Shown: positions 14,119-14,814 of the stretch, piece by piece | Layout: each line of letters opens with the position of its first letter | Position numbering within the stretch: position 1 is the first letter of the stretch | Program-made: the position numbers and the translations under genes | Assembly: GCA_036272735.1 (NCBI GenBank) | Contig: DATAYF010000340.1 | Coordinates: 1 to 14,814, forward strand | Length of the DNA: 14,814 nucleotides | Source of the DNA: DATAYF01 sp036272735 | GTDB lineage: Bacteria > Chloroflexota > Ktedonobacteria > Ktedonobacterales > Ktedonobacteraceae | Direction of reading: 5' to 3' | Notes under the pieces: model-generated | What the model was told of the DNA's origin: nothing | The model's database searches: none | Seen by the model: only the letters and a program-made list of their open reading frames with translations

Positions 14119-14814
14119 ATGGCAGCGAAGCGAGCGAAGCGAACGAAGCGCAGGAGCGTTCCCCAGCAGAGCGGGGAGCCGCAGCGCCGGACCCCGACGT
14201 TGCTGCTGGAAATGCCTCTTGTGGTGAACGAGGGCCAGGCCAAACGCCTCAGGGGACACCTGGAAGCCGGCAGGCAGCTCTACAATGCCGTGCTCGGTGA
14301 AGGACAACGACGACTCAGACAGATGCGCGCCGATCCGGCCTGGCTCGCAGCTCGCGCCATCCCCCGCACCCAGCAACAGGAACGGCACGCCGCCTTCTCG
14401 GCGTTGCGTCAAAAGTCAGGCTTCTCGGAGTACGCGCTGCATACGTACGCCAGAACGGCGCGCGTCTGCTGGCTGGCCGACCATCTGGATGCGGTCCTGG
14501 CCCAGACGCTAGCCAGTCGCGCCTATCACGCGCTCAATCGTGTCTGCCTGGGACAGGCCAAACGCGTCCGCTTCAAGAGCAAGGGTCGGGGTCTCTCGAG
14601 CATCGAGAACAAGCGCAACGATACCGGCTTGCGTTTTGTGCTGGACCCAGCAGCAGCCGTGTCAGAGGGGCATGGAGGCATGCTCCTCTGGCAAGATGAG
14701 CAGTTGCCCGCGCTCATCGATTGGCAGGATCCAGTGGTCAAATATGGCCTGGATCACCGCATTAAGTATGCGCGCCTCATCCGGCGCCACGCTTCCAGCG
14801 AACGAGCTCAAGGA
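14119..14814 (+). CDS. tnpB: IS605 OrfB/TnpB-type transposase, N-terminal part (runs off the window)
   Basis: The frame from ATG 14119 is open to the last base (232 codons) and has no stop, so the gene continues outside. AAAGG lies eight bases before the ATG. A basic start (KRAKRTKRR) precedes TPTLLLEMPLVVNEGQAKRL and GRQLYNAVLGE, typical of the N-terminal wedge region of OrfB/TnpB-like proteins, and later segments such as RVRFKSKGRG, LPALIDWQD and VKYGLDHRIKYARLI fit the same group. TnpB proteins are RNA-guided nucleases carried by IS200/IS605 elements. The RuvC-like catalytic residues and zinc ribbon lie beyond the window, so activity cannot be judged. No tnpA is visible on this side. The upstream frame is continuous from 13828, but the match to the family starts only after 14119. 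Confidence 0.7.
   Translation, partial: MAAKRAKRTKRRSVPQQSGEPQRRTPTLLLEMPLVVNEGQAKRLRGHLEAGRQLYNAVLGEGQRRLRQMRADPAWLAARAIPRTQQQERHAAFSALRQKSGFSEYALHTYARTARVCWLADHLDAVLAQTLASRAYHALNRVCLGQAKRVRFKSKGRGLSSIENKRNDTGLRFVLDPAAAVSEGHGGMLLWQDEQLPALIDWQDPVVKYGLDHRIKYARLIRRHASSERAQG
14126..14148. repeat. 9-bp CGAAG-containing tandem repeat in the tnpB start
   Basis: CGAAG recurs at 14126, 14135 and 14144, an exact 9-bp period in CGAAGCGAG-like units that encode the basic KRAKRTKR segment. It is a simple-sequence stretch prone to copy change in steps of three codons. Confidence 0.6.

Overview
The window reads as chromosomal DNA of moderate GC content from a free-living bacterium. Gene content and protein style fit a Chloroflexota lineage of the Ktedonobacteria type: an FHA-PrsW fusion, a BfmBB-like E2, frequent TTG starts and an OrfB/TnpB-type transposase. 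This placement is recollection and inference, not a database result.

Layout. (1) 1-1550 (+) is a decayed mobile-element margin. It holds a small hypothetical ORF (70-444) and the C-terminal part of a large serine recombinase that has lost its catalytic domain (444-1550). (2) 1396-5883 (-) is a housekeeping cluster reading leftwards: a class II CCA-adding/poly(A)-polymerase-type nucleotidyltransferase with an HD domain, then NAD kinase, then RecN. nadK and recN overlap by 17 bp, and nadK has its own good promoter. The end of recN runs antisense into the recombinase relic. (3) 5884-6151 is a divergent promoter region. (4) 6152-8068 (+) encodes a membrane protein that joins an N-terminal FHA domain to a PrsW-type intramembrane protease. 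(5) 8196-11769 (+) encodes a 2-oxo acid dehydrogenase: E1 alpha and E1 beta overlap by 4 bp, then comes E2 behind a 149-bp regulatory gap with two matching palindromes. (6) 11900-13598 (+) holds lipA and an alpha/beta hydrolase, closed by a clear Rho-independent terminator at 13621-13642. (7) 13643-14814 (+) has three 11-bp direct repeats upstream of a promoter and a short reading frame. That frame runs without a stop into the N-terminal half of an IS605 OrfB/TnpB-type protein, which leaves the window.

How the genes work together. E1 and E2 carry out oxidative decarboxylation of a 2-oxo acid (pyruvate or a branched-chain 2-oxo acid), and E2 needs a lipoylated lysine. LipA, directly downstream, inserts the sulfur atoms of that lipoyl group. 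No E3, LipB or LplA lies in the window. NAD kinase makes NADP(H), RecN repairs double-strand breaks, and the CCA enzyme matures tRNA ends.

No CRISPR array, rRNA, tRNA or prophage was seen. No gene-free stretch exceeds 300 bp. The main points to check are the FHA-PrsW fusion, the palindromic operator candidates at the dehydrogenase promoters, the recombinase/recN junction, and the TnpB-type element that appears to have split a regulated gene.
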